IMG/VR virus record: IMGVR_UViG_3300008116_006782
Location: 1-48,548 of that record
DNA from: a virus
Length of the DNA: 48,548 bases
Strand: one strand, 5' to 3'
Shown one piece after another: positions 31,795-40,031 of this stretch; the first letter of the stretch is position 1, and each line of letters opens with the position of its first letter. The translations under genes were made by a program, and so were the position numbers. The notes below the pieces were generated by a model. That model was given only the letters and a program-made list of their open reading frames with translations. It was not told the DNA's origin and did no database searches.

Positions 31795-34700
31795 ATGAGT
31801 TTTGCATACAAAACATTAAAGGGATCCGATATTTCGATATCGCCGTATGTTGCCAATAAACAATATACTTTTCCGAGCAATAGTTTATCTAGCTCGGGAA
31901 TTATAGTTTATACTGGTGAATACGACCCTCAATATATTATAAGCGGAACAGTTTATAATGCTTTTGACCCTATTAATGATGTAAAAAATAATGGGTATTA
32001 TAGAAGACTAATTTTTGATTCAATTCAAAGACTATATTACCAAAACTACATCTCAGGATCACAATCAGGTTCGTTTTTCGTATCATCTTCTTATGAAAAC
32101 TACGATCAAACAACCTTGGCATCTGGTGCTTTTGATGCTACTGTAGTAAAAGTTTTAAATACTAATACTGCTTCTCTTATTCAACCTAAGATTAGAGTAA
32201 TTTCTATTCCTCAAGACATTTATGGAAATGGTGTTCAGCCTGGTACTTTTATAATTTCAAGTTCTACCTACTACATCAAAGATGATGGTCAGGGTAATTT
32301 ATGGGACTATATAACTTCAGGATCAATTTATAACCAGGATCCTTATAGTGGTTCTTGGTATGCTGGAACAAATGATACAAAAATATATGTTGGAAACATA
32401 GTTTATTCTCCTGGGTTTGCTATTATAGTAAATCCTGATTATTTATGTTTTTATCCTTCTGATCCTGTTGCTTTAAATGATAATTATACAATACTAAATG
32501 TTTCTGAAAGTAAAGTATTAGATATTTTAGCAAATGATTTTGATGATTGTAATGGTATTGATGACTCTACTGTAATGACTTATCCTTTAGCAGGATATAG
32601 TTTTCCATCATTTTCAATTGTAAGTGGGGATATTCATATTACTGACTGCGGTGCTAATAATTTACAAGTTACTCCTGGTGTATATAAAATGTTATACACA
32701 GTAAATAATGATAGAGGAGCAACAAGTAATTTAGCTACTTGTAGTTTAACTATATTATCAGGTGAATTTACTTCATCACTTGTTGCTTATACTTCAGGAT
32801 GTTGGGGTGATGTAGCAAGTCAATCAGTAACTTTTTCACTTGACTTAGGTATTCCTCCATATAGCTATTCTTTAGATAATTCAAATTGGACTGGATTTAG
32901 TGGATGTCCTGCTTTATACCAACCAATTGTAAGTTTATCAGTTCCTACTAATGATAATGTTAACGTTTATCTTAAAGATGTAGCAGGAACTATTATTTCT
33001 TATTCTCTTGATACTCAATTATTCCCTATACTTCCAAATTCAAGTCATTTAGATACTTGTTTAGACGCAAGTACAGGTTGGATATCTGCTAGTGCTGTTG
33101 GTGGAAATCCAACAAATGCTCTATCAGCAAGTATTCAATCTGGTTCTTACAACAGTGGATATTTTCCATTAGTTGGAGGTTCTTATGTATTTACAGGATT
33201 AAATAGTGGTAGTTATACTGTTACTTGGAAAGACAATAATAACTGTACTACTTCATCTACAGAAGTAATAACAGTTCCCCCTCCAATTAATATTTCTCTT
33301 CAATCAGTTGAAGCTGATTGTCCTGGAGGTACAGGTACTCCTAGTGGTGGTATTGCTGTTAGTGTAACTGGAGGATCTGGTTTATACAATTACAGATGGA
33401 CAGGAGACAGTGGTGCTTCTTTTATAAGTTATGTTGAAGACCCAGTAGGATTATCTGCTGGAAATTATGAATTATATGTAAGTGATAGTACAGGATGTAA
33501 TGATGCTACTTCAAGTGTTATAACAGTAGGATCTGTTACAGCTGTTGGATTTACAGGATTTACTATTGCTTCTTCTTCATGTTTTGGAAGTGGTGGCGGT
33601 GGTAGTATTACTGGAGGTTCTTTAACTGGAGGTTCTGGTAGTTTAAGTCCTGTGTTTACTGGTCCTAATGGATTTACTTCAAATAGTGTAAACATTATTA
33701 ATTTAAATACAGGTAGTTATACATTAACTGTTACTGATTCAGCTACAGGATGTTATTATACTTTTGGTCCTTATGCCATTAACCAACCTACCGAATTTAA
33801 ATCATCTTCATTTACTATTAATAGAGGAAATTTAGGTAATCCATATACTCCATATTTTGCTAGATTTGCTTTCCAAGGAGGTACTTTAGATACTAGTGGT
33901 GGTTATACTGCCTCTCTATATTTAAGTTCAAGCGCAGGATTAAGTCTACAATACGTTATAAGTGCCTCTTCAGTAGGTTCACAACAAATATGGTTAACAC
34001 AATCTTGTTTAACCGCATCTACTAACTGGGTATTAAGAGGAGTAGATGATAATGGATGTGTGGCAACTAACTACAGCCCAGGATACTACATTTCATTAGC
34101 CCCACAAGTAGTACAACAGGTTCCCGTTTGCTTTTCAGCAAATACATCTTCTAATGTTTGTGGTTGCGATCCAGCATCTGGTTCTTTTACTACATTTTAT
34201 TTATCATCTTCATATTCAACTTCATCTAACGATATTTTACAAGTTGCTGATTTAGGTGTTACTGGAGGAATTGATGGAAATGTTAATGCGTTAATATGGG
34301 CGAACTGCGCTCAATCAACTACAGCATCTGTAGGAACTTATTGGGATAATGGTAGCCAACAAGCCACTATTGGATTAGGAACAGGAGTAGGTGGATTTTT
34401 AAACAACTGGGACCCATGTCCTATTGCTCTTAGTAAGCGAATTACCACTTTTATTAATAATAATCCTGTTAAAGTATCATCTTGGACTGAACTTCAATAC
34501 CAATATGGAGTAGCAGTTACTAGTTCAAATTTTAGTTTAACTTGGACAGGAACAACAACAACCTCTTCACTTAAAAATATCCCAACTCCTCCAGGAGTAG
34601 GTTCATATACAGTAAGTGCTTCACTCGATCAAGCTTTAGACCCACAAGGAGATATTAGTGTAACTATATCTGTTACTAGTGGTTCCAGTACAGGATATGA

Positions 34701-34836
34701 ATCATCAGTATATTATTTATATGGACCAACAACTTTTGTAGGAGTTACAGAAGCAAGTTTTATATCTAATCCTTTATTCATAACAGGTAACTTAGACTAT
34801 ATAGTAAATATAGATTACAGTTCTGAATATTTATAA
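31795..34836 (+). CDS. Large tail fibre/adhesin with SprB-like repeats
   Basis: 1013 residues. The N-terminal ~220 residues are fibre-like, with the beta pattern and SGSxxGS spacers of the neighbours. Residues ~225-325 form an Ig/cadherin-like domain (SKVLDILANDFDDCNG). From ~415 to ~665 at least three repeats follow the form C...GG(S)G-x-Y-x-[FL]...GSYTxTVxDxxxC (e.g. GLNSGSYTVTWKDNNNC, GLSAGNYELYVSDSTGC, NLNTGSYTLTVTDSATGC). This is the SprB repeat of Bacteroidota gliding adhesins. Cysteines at each repeat end probably form disulphides. The C-terminus is unassigned. It is likely the receptor-binding fibre. Confidence 0.7.
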   Translation: MSFAYKTLKGSDISISPYVANKQYTFPSNSLSSSGIIVYTGEYDPQYIISGTVYNAFDPINDVKNNGYYRRLIFDSIQRLYYQNYISGSQSGSFFVSSSYENYDQTTLASGAFDATVVKVLNTNTASLIQPKIRVISIPQDIYGNGVQPGTFIISSSTYYIKDDGQGNLWDYITSGSIYNQDPYSGSWYAGTNDTKIYVGNIVYSPGFAIIVNPDYLCFYPSDPVALNDNYTILNVSESKVLDILANDFDDCNGIDDSTVMTYPLAGYSFPSFSIVSGDIHITDCGANNLQVTPGVYKMLYTVNNDRGATSNLATCSLTILSGEFTSSLVAYTSGCWGDVASQSVTFSLDLGIPPYSYSLDNSNWTGFSGCPALYQPIVSLSVPTNDNVNVYLKDVAGTIISYSLDTQLFPILPNSSHLDTCLDASTGWISASAVGGNPTNALSASIQSGSYNSGYFPLVGGSYVFTGLNSGSYTVTWKDNNNCTTSSTEVITVPPPINISLQSVEADCPGGTGTPSGGIAVSVTGGSGLYNYRWTGDSGASFISYVEDPVGLSAGNYELYVSDSTGCNDATSSVITVGSVTAVGFTGFTIASSSCFGSGGGGSITGGSLTGGSGSLSPVFTGPNGFTSNSVNIINLNTGSYTLTVTDSATGCYYTFGPYAINQPTEFKSSSFTINRGNLGNPYTPYFARFAFQGGTLDTSGGYTASLYLSSSAGLSLQYVISASSVGSQQIWLTQSCLTASTNWVLRGVDDNGCVATNYSPGYYISLAPQVVQQVPVCFSANTSSNVCGCDPASGSFTTFYLSSSYSTSSNDILQVADLGVTGGIDGNVNALIWANCAQSTTASVGTYWDNGSQQATIGLGTGVGGFLNNWDPCPIALSKRITTFINNNPVKVSSWTELQYQYGVAVTSSNFSLTWTGTTTTSSLKNIPTPPGVGSYTVSASLDQALDPQGDISVTISVTSGSSTGYESSVYYLYGPTTFVGVTEASFISNPLFITGNLDYIVNIDYSSEYL

Positions 34837-34840
34837 TTGA

Positions 34841-35146
34841 ATGCCAACATTAATCCATACAGGTTCCTTTGAAATGAGTTTTAAAAACACGTATATTCTT
34901 TATGAGAATGAAATACGTTGTACTATTACTGAAAATGAATTTAACCAATCCCAAAATCCCTCTATTTCTACAGGCAGTAATGGTGATTTATTGCCTTGGA
35001 CTACAGGTTCTAACTTTAGACCTTATGTAACTACTGTTGGTATTTATAATGAGGTAAATGAATTATTATTAGTAGGAAAATTGTCTCAACCTATCCCTGT
35101 TTCAAGCATGGTTGATACAACATTTGTTATAAAATACGATACTTAA
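34841..35146 (+). CDS. Small fibre-domain protein, 101 aa
   Basis: It consists almost wholly of the domain that ends the 368-residue protein at 30685, with the same order NEFNQSQNPSI, TTVGIYNEVNELLLVGKLS, and a final strand (TTFVIKYDT). It looks like a stand-alone copy of a cap or trimerisation domain placed after the adhesin-like fibre. The stop overlaps the GIY-YIG start by one base. Confidence 0.6.
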   Translation: MPTLIHTGSFEMSFKNTYILYENEIRCTITENEFNQSQNPSISTGSNGDLLPWTTGSNFRPYVTTVGIYNEVNELLLVGKLSQPIPVSSMVDTTFVIKYDT

Positions 35147-35583
35147 TGAATACAGGTAAATGGTTGTATTGGGATAAATTAAATCCCGAAGATTATTTAG
35201 GTTTTGTTTATAAAATTACCAATTTAACTGACGGTAAATTTTATATTGGTAAAAAATACTTCTGGTTTAATAAGAAGAAAAAATTAACCAAAAAACAACT
35301 TGCTGAACAAACAGGACCTGGTCGCAAAACTGCTTTTGAAATAATCAAAGTAGAAAGTGACTGGAAAACATATTGGGGCTCATCAAAAGAATTACTTAAT
35401 GACGTAAAAGTATTAGGTGATGACCACTTTGAGTGTATGATACTCATGCCCTGTAAAACAAAAAAACTACTTACATATTACGAAATGCATTATCAATGTA
35501 AATTTGAATGCTTAGTATCTCCCAGTTTATCTTACAATGATAACATATTGGGTAAATTCTTTAAAAAAGACTTTGTTGTCTAA
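35146..35583 (+). CDS. GIY-YIG endonuclease (Seg-like)
   Basis: 145 residues. GFVYKITN (19-26, the GIY part) and KFYIGKK (31-37, the YIG part) are at the correct distance for the family. YWGSSKEL (around 76-83) and YYEMHYQ carry the conserved Trp/Gly/Ser and catalytic Glu regions. Free-standing GIY-YIG enzymes in T4-like phages (Seg type) act as homing endonucleases. The gene overlaps its neighbours tightly, so it may instead be domesticated. It sits between the tail block and the replication genes. Confidence 0.85.
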   Translation: MNTGKWLYWDKLNPEDYLGFVYKITNLTDGKFYIGKKYFWFNKKKKLTKKQLAEQTGPGRKTAFEIIKVESDWKTYWGSSKELLNDVKVLGDDHFECMILMPCKTKKLLTYYEMHYQCKFECLVSPSLSYNDNILGKFFKKDFVV

Positions 35584-35606
35584 GGATACTTTCGTATATT
35601 GAGATT

Positions 35607-36536
35607 ATGGTTAATTCAATACTTGTCGGACTAGTGGATAGCGTACTGGGGAAAGGTTCTCCTACTGCGAGAGGTAACTATTCCTATAAATGTCCTTTCT
35701 GCGAACACCATAAAAAGAAATTAGAAATAAACATGGTTCCAACTGCTAAGGGAGAAAATCCATGGCATTGTTGGGTATGTGATGCTAAAGGTAAAACGCT
35801 AGTTGGTTTATTTAAGAAATTAAAGATTGATAAGGAAAAAATATTTGAACTTAGATCAACGTTAGGTTTTTCTGAAAAACGAAAAGATGAAGATGAAAAA
35901 GTTAAAGTAGAATTACCTAAAGAATTTATTCCTCTATACGAAGCTAAACCTACACCTCACGCTAAACAAGCTGTTGCTTACCTTAAGAAAAGAGGAATTA
36001 AAAAAGAAGATATTATTAAATATAATATTGGGTATTGTGAATCAGGACGCTACGAAAATATGGTTATCATTCCTTCATACAATGAAAATGGTACACTAGA
36101 ATATTTTGTAGGACGTAGTTTTGAAAAAGACCCAAGACGAAAATTTGATGCTCCCACAGCAAGTAAAAACATTATTGGTTTTGAAAACTTAATTAATTGG
36201 AATGTTCCAGTTATTTTATGTGAAGGAGCGTTTGATGCTGTTACTGTTAAAAGAAATGCTATTCCGTTATTTGGTAAGATTGTTTCTAAAAAATTAATGC
36301 AAAAGATCGTTACCAATGACGTCAAAAAAGTCTATATCGCTTTAGATAAAGACGCTATAAAAGACACTCTCAAATTATCCGAGAAAATAATGAACTCGGG
36401 AAAAGAAGTTTATATAGTAGAAATGGACGATAAAGATCCTAGTGAAATGGGATTCGAACACTTTACTAATTTGGTACAAACATCAGTACCGCTTACTTTC
36501 TCATCGTTCTTTTCTCTCAAATTAAACCAAGCATGA
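35607..36536 (+). CDS. 61: DNA primase, DnaG/gp61-like
   Basis: 309 residues. An N-terminal zinc module has CPFC (Cys29/Cys32) and HCWVC (Cys55/Cys58), matching CHC2-type primase zinc ribbons. A Toprim core follows: CEGAFDA (Glu206-Gly207) and YIALDKDA with Asp247 and Asp249. This is the short phage form without a helicase-binding domain. It makes RNA primers for lagging-strand synthesis. The start lies 23 nt after the GIY-YIG gene. A possible promoter (TTG at 35573, TATATT at 35595) has a 22-nt rather than 23-nt distance. It overlaps the nuclease gene by 4 nt. Confidence 0.88.
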   Translation: MVNSILVGLVDSVLGKGSPTARGNYSYKCPFCEHHKKKLEINMVPTAKGENPWHCWVCDAKGKTLVGLFKKLKIDKEKIFELRSTLGFSEKRKDEDEKVKVELPKEFIPLYEAKPTPHAKQAVAYLKKRGIKKEDIIKYNIGYCESGRYENMVIIPSYNENGTLEYFVGRSFEKDPRRKFDAPTASKNIIGFENLINWNVPVILCEGAFDAVTVKRNAIPLFGKIVSKKLMQKIVTNDVKKVYIALDKDAIKDTLKLSEKIMNSGKEVYIVEMDDKDPSEMGFEHFTNLVQTSVPLTFSSFFSLKLNQA

Positions 36537-37315
36537 TAGAAAAAAACTCAAATATTATTCATGATCCTAAAATTAAAAGGATTGTTGAATACACAGAGGA
36601 CAACAAGCAAGTAAATGTATTAGACCAACGTTTTTACAGACGTAATGGAAAATACTACCCTTCAGTAACCTCAATCTTAAATTATTTTCCTAAAAATCAA
36701 TTTTTTCATAATTGGCTTAAAGATGTAGGTCATAACAGCGAAATTATTGCTAACAAAGCAGCTACTGAAGGTACTACAGTACACAACGCAGTAGAATGGT
36801 TTTTATTAGGTAACGAATTAAATTGGATTAATGAAGATGGAACAGCAAGATTTAGTCTTGAAGCATGGAAAATGATTCTGCGTTTTGCTGAATTTTGGAA
36901 TGAATACAAACCAGAATTAGTAACAACAGAATATCATTTATTCTCAGACGAACATTGCTATGCAGGAACAACAGACATTATCTGTCGTTTCCAAGACAAG
37001 TTATGGTTATTAGATATTAAAACATCTAATTCATTACACACATCGTATAATCTTCAGTTAGCCGCTTATGCTAAAGCATGGACAGAAACACATAACGAAA
37101 AGATTGATGAAACCGGTATTTTATGGTTAAAAGCATCCACTAGAGGCGCTTCTAAGGATAAAATCCAAGGAAATGGCTGGCAGCTCAAAAACTGTGGAGA
37201 CATTGAAAATAATTTCAAAATGTTTTTAAGTATATACGACATTTATAAACTAGAAAATCCTGATTCAAAACCTATGACGGAGTCATTACCAACAACAATC
37301 AAATTACTAGCATAA
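36533..37315 (+). CDS. PD-(D/E)XK nuclease (RecB/Cas4-like exonuclease)
   Basis: 260 residues. The core reads GTTVHNAVEWF (80-90, with His84), YAGTTDII (143-150, with catalytic Asp148), LLDIKTS (159-165, the D-x-K motif with Asp161 and Lys163), and QLAAYAKAW (175-183, motif QxxxY). This is the RecB-family nuclease layout. The phage enzyme could degrade host DNA or process ends in recombination. The 4-nt overlap with the primase points to replication. The operon ends here; a 125-nt gap with the receptor's promoter follows. Confidence 0.87.
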   Translation: MIEKNSNIIHDPKIKRIVEYTEDNKQVNVLDQRFYRRNGKYYPSVTSILNYFPKNQFFHNWLKDVGHNSEIIANKAATEGTTVHNAVEWFLLGNELNWINEDGTARFSLEAWKMILRFAEFWNEYKPELVTTEYHLFSDEHCYAGTTDIICRFQDKLWLLDIKTSNSLHTSYNLQLAAYAKAWTETHNEKIDETGILWLKASTRGASKDKIQGNGWQLKNCGDIENNFKMFLSIYDIYKLENPDSKPMTESLPTTIKLLA

Positions 37316-37325
37316 TATATTTATG
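37316..37325 (+). promoter_or_regulatory. ATATTTAT element after the nuclease gene
   Basis: TATATTTATG immediately after the stop codon of the nuclease gene, 115 nt before the receptor gene. It may be a late promoter for the receptor in addition to P7. Confidence 0.35.
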
Positions 37326-37345
37326 CTTGAATTTAAAAAGTTTAC

Positions 37346-37380
37346 TTTGTTACGATATTATTATATAGGTATATTTTTCT
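37346..37380 (+). promoter_or_regulatory. Bacteroidota-type promoter P7 of the TonB-dependent receptor
   Basis: TTTG at 37346-37349 (TTG at 37347) and TATATTTTTC at 37370, again exactly 23 nt apart. The predicted start point is around 37380-37386, just before the stem-loop at 37394. Confidence 0.6.
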
Positions 37381-37393
37381 ATATTCAACTCTT

Positions 37394-37420
37394 TAGCGGG
37401 GCCATACACCCCGCTATTTT
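37394..37420 (+). terminator. Stem-loop with short T-tract in the receptor leader
   Basis: TAGCGGGG (37394-37401) pairs perfectly with CCCCGCTA (37409-37416) across a 7-nt loop, followed by TTTT. It could end read-through from the nuclease operon. It lies downstream of promoter P7 and 20 nt before the receptor ATG, so on the P7 transcript it would be a 5'-end hairpin, either stabilising the RNA or attenuating expression. Confidence 0.65.
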
Positions 37421-37439
37421 AATCTAAAAACAAACAAGT

Positions 37440-39956
37440 ATGAAAAAAACAAAACTTTTATTCGCGGCGCTATTGCTATCCGTAGCATCTTTCGCCCAAA
37501 TCAAAGGAAAAGTTGTGGATGCGTCCACAAAAGAGGTTTTAGTTGGAGCAACTGTTAACAATGTATTAACAGCACTTGATGGATCTTTTAATTTAAAAAC
37601 TGCTAAGGCAGGAGATAAAATAAAAGTATCTTTTACTGGTTTTAAAACTATGGAAGTTGAGGCAAAGGATGCCATGGTTGTTGAATTACAACCCACTTCG
37701 ATTGGCTTAGCAGAAGTTAGCGTTATTGCTTCTGTAGCTAGAGACAGGAAAACTCCTGTCGCTGCTTCAACTGTTAAAGCAAAACAGATTGAAGAAACTT
37801 ATGGTGGTTCAGCTGAATTACCTGAAGTATTAAAAGTAACCCCTGGTGTTTATGCTACTAAAACAGGAGGTGGTGTTGGTGATTCTCGTATCAACATTCG
37901 TGGTTTTGACCAACGTAACGTAGCAGTAATGATCAACGGTATTCCTGTTAATGACATGGAAAACGGTTGGGTTTACTGGTCTAACTGGGCTGGTTTAGGT
38001 GATGCTGTATCACAAATTCAAGTACAACGTGGTTTAGGTGCTTCTAAAATCGCTGTAAACTCAGTTGGTGGTACAATGAACATCATTACTAAATCAACTG
38101 ATGTAAAAGCAGGAGGTTCAGTTCAGTATCAAACTACAGACTATGGTCAACAAAAAGTTACAGTTTATGGTTCAACTGGCTTATCTAAAAAAGGATGGGC
38201 TTTCACTTCAGTATTTTCTCGTACATGGGGTGATTCTTATGTTAATGGAACTTGGATGGATGGTTATTCTTATTTCTTAAGTTTAACTAAACAATTAGGT
38301 GATAAACATAAGTTAGTATTAACTGGTATTGGTGCTCCTCAACAACATGGACAACGCAGTTCTGGTTTAACTCAAGCTCAACTTGATAAGTTTGGTCGTA
38401 AGTTTAATACTGATATTGGATATTATTCTAATGGTGATTTATTTAATGAGCGTGTTAACTACTATCACAAACCACAATTTGCTTTAAATCACTATTGGGA
38501 TATTAGCTCCAAAACACAATTAAATACCTCAGTTTATTACTCAATTGGACATGGTGGTGGATCAGGCCGTTTAGGTTCTTCTTGGTTTAGAACTGCTGAT
38601 GGTTTGATTGATATTCAAAGAGTATATGATTATAACGTAGCAAACCCTGCTATTTCTAATGGTGGTGTTAGATATGCTAATCGTAACTCAGTAAACAACC
38701 ATTATTGGGCTGGTGCTTTATCAACATTAAATCACAAATTAAATAAGAATATTGATTTAGTACTTGGTGTTGATGCTCGTTCATATAAAGGAGAACACTT
38801 CCGTGAGGCCTCCAATTTAGTAGGTGGTACTCAATATAAAGATGCTACTAATGGTTTAGTAGGTGTTCACCCATATGCTTCTGACTTTACAAACCCATTC
38901 AAAGTAGTACCTGAAAACCAACGTGTTGCTTATGACAACGATGGTTTAGTTAAATACTTAGGTGGATTTGGTCAGATTGAATATTCTAAAGATAAATTAT
39001 CAGTATTTTTAACGGGTGCTATTAACACAACTTCCAACCAAAGAATTGAGCGTTTCCTTTACAGAACTTCTACTACAAGAGGTCCTGAATCTGAAATTGT
39101 AAATATCTTAGGTGGATCTGGTAAGTTAGGTGCTAATTATAATATCGATGAAAAGCATAACGTTTATGCTAACGTAGGTTTATTTAGTCGTGCTCCTTTC
39201 TTCTCATTTGTATTTGTTAACAACACAAACGATGTTGTACAAAATTTAGTAAATGAAAAAGCACAATCATTTGAATTTGGATATGGATTTAAAGTAAAGA
39301 AAGTTGCTTTAAAATTAAACGCATATCACACTACTTGGAAGGACAAATCATTACTTTCAGGTAACTTAACAGGACCAAATGGTACTATCACTCGCGCATT
39401 AATGAGCGGTGCTAATGCTGTTCACCAAGGTTTAGAATTAGAATTTAATACTAAATTCACTAAGAAATTAGATTTAGGTGGTATTGTTTCTATTGGTGAT
39501 TGGAAATGGAAAGGTGATATTAACGCAACAGTATATTCTGAAATTGATCCAACACAACAAGTTACTGTTAAATCTTATGTTGATGGTGTACACGTAGGTG
39601 ATGCTCCTCAAAACCAATTTGGTTTACAAGGTCGCTACCAAGTAACTAAAAATCTTTGGATTGGTAGTACTTACACTCACAACAGTAAGTTTTATGCTAA
39701 CTTCGATCCAGCTTCTAAAACAACAGCTGCTAGTAAGATTGATTCTTGGAAAATGCCAAACTACGGACAATTAGATGGCCGTATTGGATATGATTTGAAA
39801 GTTAAAAAACAATCAGTATCATTAATTATTCAAGGATTTAATTTAACTAATGAATTGTTCTGGAGTGATGCTCAAGACAATGGTGCTGCTGCTATGGCTT
39901 ATGGTTTCCCAGGATTTGGTAGAAACTTTAACTTTAGCGCTAAGGTTAGATTCTAA
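37440..39956 (+). CDS. Full-length TonB-dependent outer-membrane receptor
   Basis: 838 residues, complete. Residues 1-20 are a signal peptide (MKKTKLLFAALLLSVASFA). About 21-90 form a carboxypeptidase-regulatory-like domain (IKGKVVDASTKEVLVGATV), an N-terminal extension typical of Bacteroidota receptors. About 95-220 are the plug (ELPEVLKVTPGVYATK, SRINIRGFDQRNVAVMING, VQRGLGASKIAVNSVGGTMN). 221-838 are the beta-barrel, ending FNFSAKVRF with the C-terminal Phe needed for outer-membrane insertion. Such receptors import siderophores, vitamins or glycans with TonB energy. No TonB, SusD-like or enzyme gene is nearby. Arginine is mostly CGT here, while the fibre genes favour AGA, hinting at host origin. 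It has its own promoter and terminator. Confidence 0.93.
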   Translation: MKKTKLLFAALLLSVASFAQIKGKVVDASTKEVLVGATVNNVLTALDGSFNLKTAKAGDKIKVSFTGFKTMEVEAKDAMVVELQPTSIGLAEVSVIASVARDRKTPVAASTVKAKQIEETYGGSAELPEVLKVTPGVYATKTGGGVGDSRINIRGFDQRNVAVMINGIPVNDMENGWVYWSNWAGLGDAVSQIQVQRGLGASKIAVNSVGGTMNIITKSTDVKAGGSVQYQTTDYGQQKVTVYGSTGLSKKGWAFTSVFSRTWGDSYVNGTWMDGYSYFLSLTKQLGDKHKLVLTGIGAPQQHGQRSSGLTQAQLDKFGRKFNTDIGYYSNGDLFNERVNYYHKPQFALNHYWDISSKTQLNTSVYYSIGHGGGSGRLGSSWFRTADGLIDIQRVYDYNVANPAISNGGVRYANRNSVNNHYWAGALSTLNHKLNKNIDLVLGVDARSYKGEHFREASNLVGGTQYKDATNGLVGVHPYASDFTNPFKVVPENQRVAYDNDGLVKYLGGFGQIEYSKDKLSVFLTGAINTTSNQRIERFLYRTSTTRGPESEIVNILGGSGKLGANYNIDEKHNVYANVGLFSRAPFFSFVFVNNTNDVVQNLVNEKAQSFEFGYGFKVKKVALKLNAYHTTWKDKSLLSGNLTGPNGTITRALMSGANAVHQGLELEFNTKFTKKLDLGGIVSIGDWKWKGDINATVYSEIDPTQQVTVKSYVDGVHVGDAPQNQFGLQGRYQVTKNLWIGSTYTHNSKFYANFDPASKTTAASKIDSWKMPNYGQLDGRIGYDLKVKKQSVSLIIQGFNLTNELFWSDAQDNGAAAMAYGFPGFGRNFNFSAKVRF

Positions 39957-39973
39957 TAGACATTACATAGTTT

Positions 39974-39983
39974 AATATTTATT
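39974..39983 (+). promoter_or_regulatory. ATATTTAT element beside the receptor terminator
   Basis: The 8-mer at 39975-39982 touches the 5' arm of the terminator. As a promoter it would transcribe through that hairpin into the kinase gene at 40032. Confidence 0.3.
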
Positions 39984-40019
39984 GGCGATTCCTCTTGGGG
40001 GATCGCCAATTTTTATTTA
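39981..40019 (+). terminator. Strong intrinsic terminator after the receptor gene
   Basis: ATTGGCGATTCC (39981-39992) pairs with GGGATCGCCAAT (39999-40010) with one wobble, followed by TTTTTATTTATTTTT. It isolates the receptor from the following operon. Confidence 0.9.
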
Positions 40020-40031
40020 TTTTTATACGTC

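Noticed and set aside
35573-35605. Promoter before the primase gene
   Set aside because: TTG to TATATT is 22 nt, the -7 element lacks TTT, and the gap is short. It is too weak to list beside the 23-nt set.
36050-36325. Minus-strand open frame inside the primase gene
   Set aside because: It is antisense to the conserved Toprim region and has no promoter or leader. It is a shadow of the coding strand.
37323-37427. 34-codon frame (MLEFKKFTLL...) before the receptor gene
   Set aside because: It spans the promoter and the stem-loop, has no start signal of its own and ends within the leader. It is more simply non-coding.
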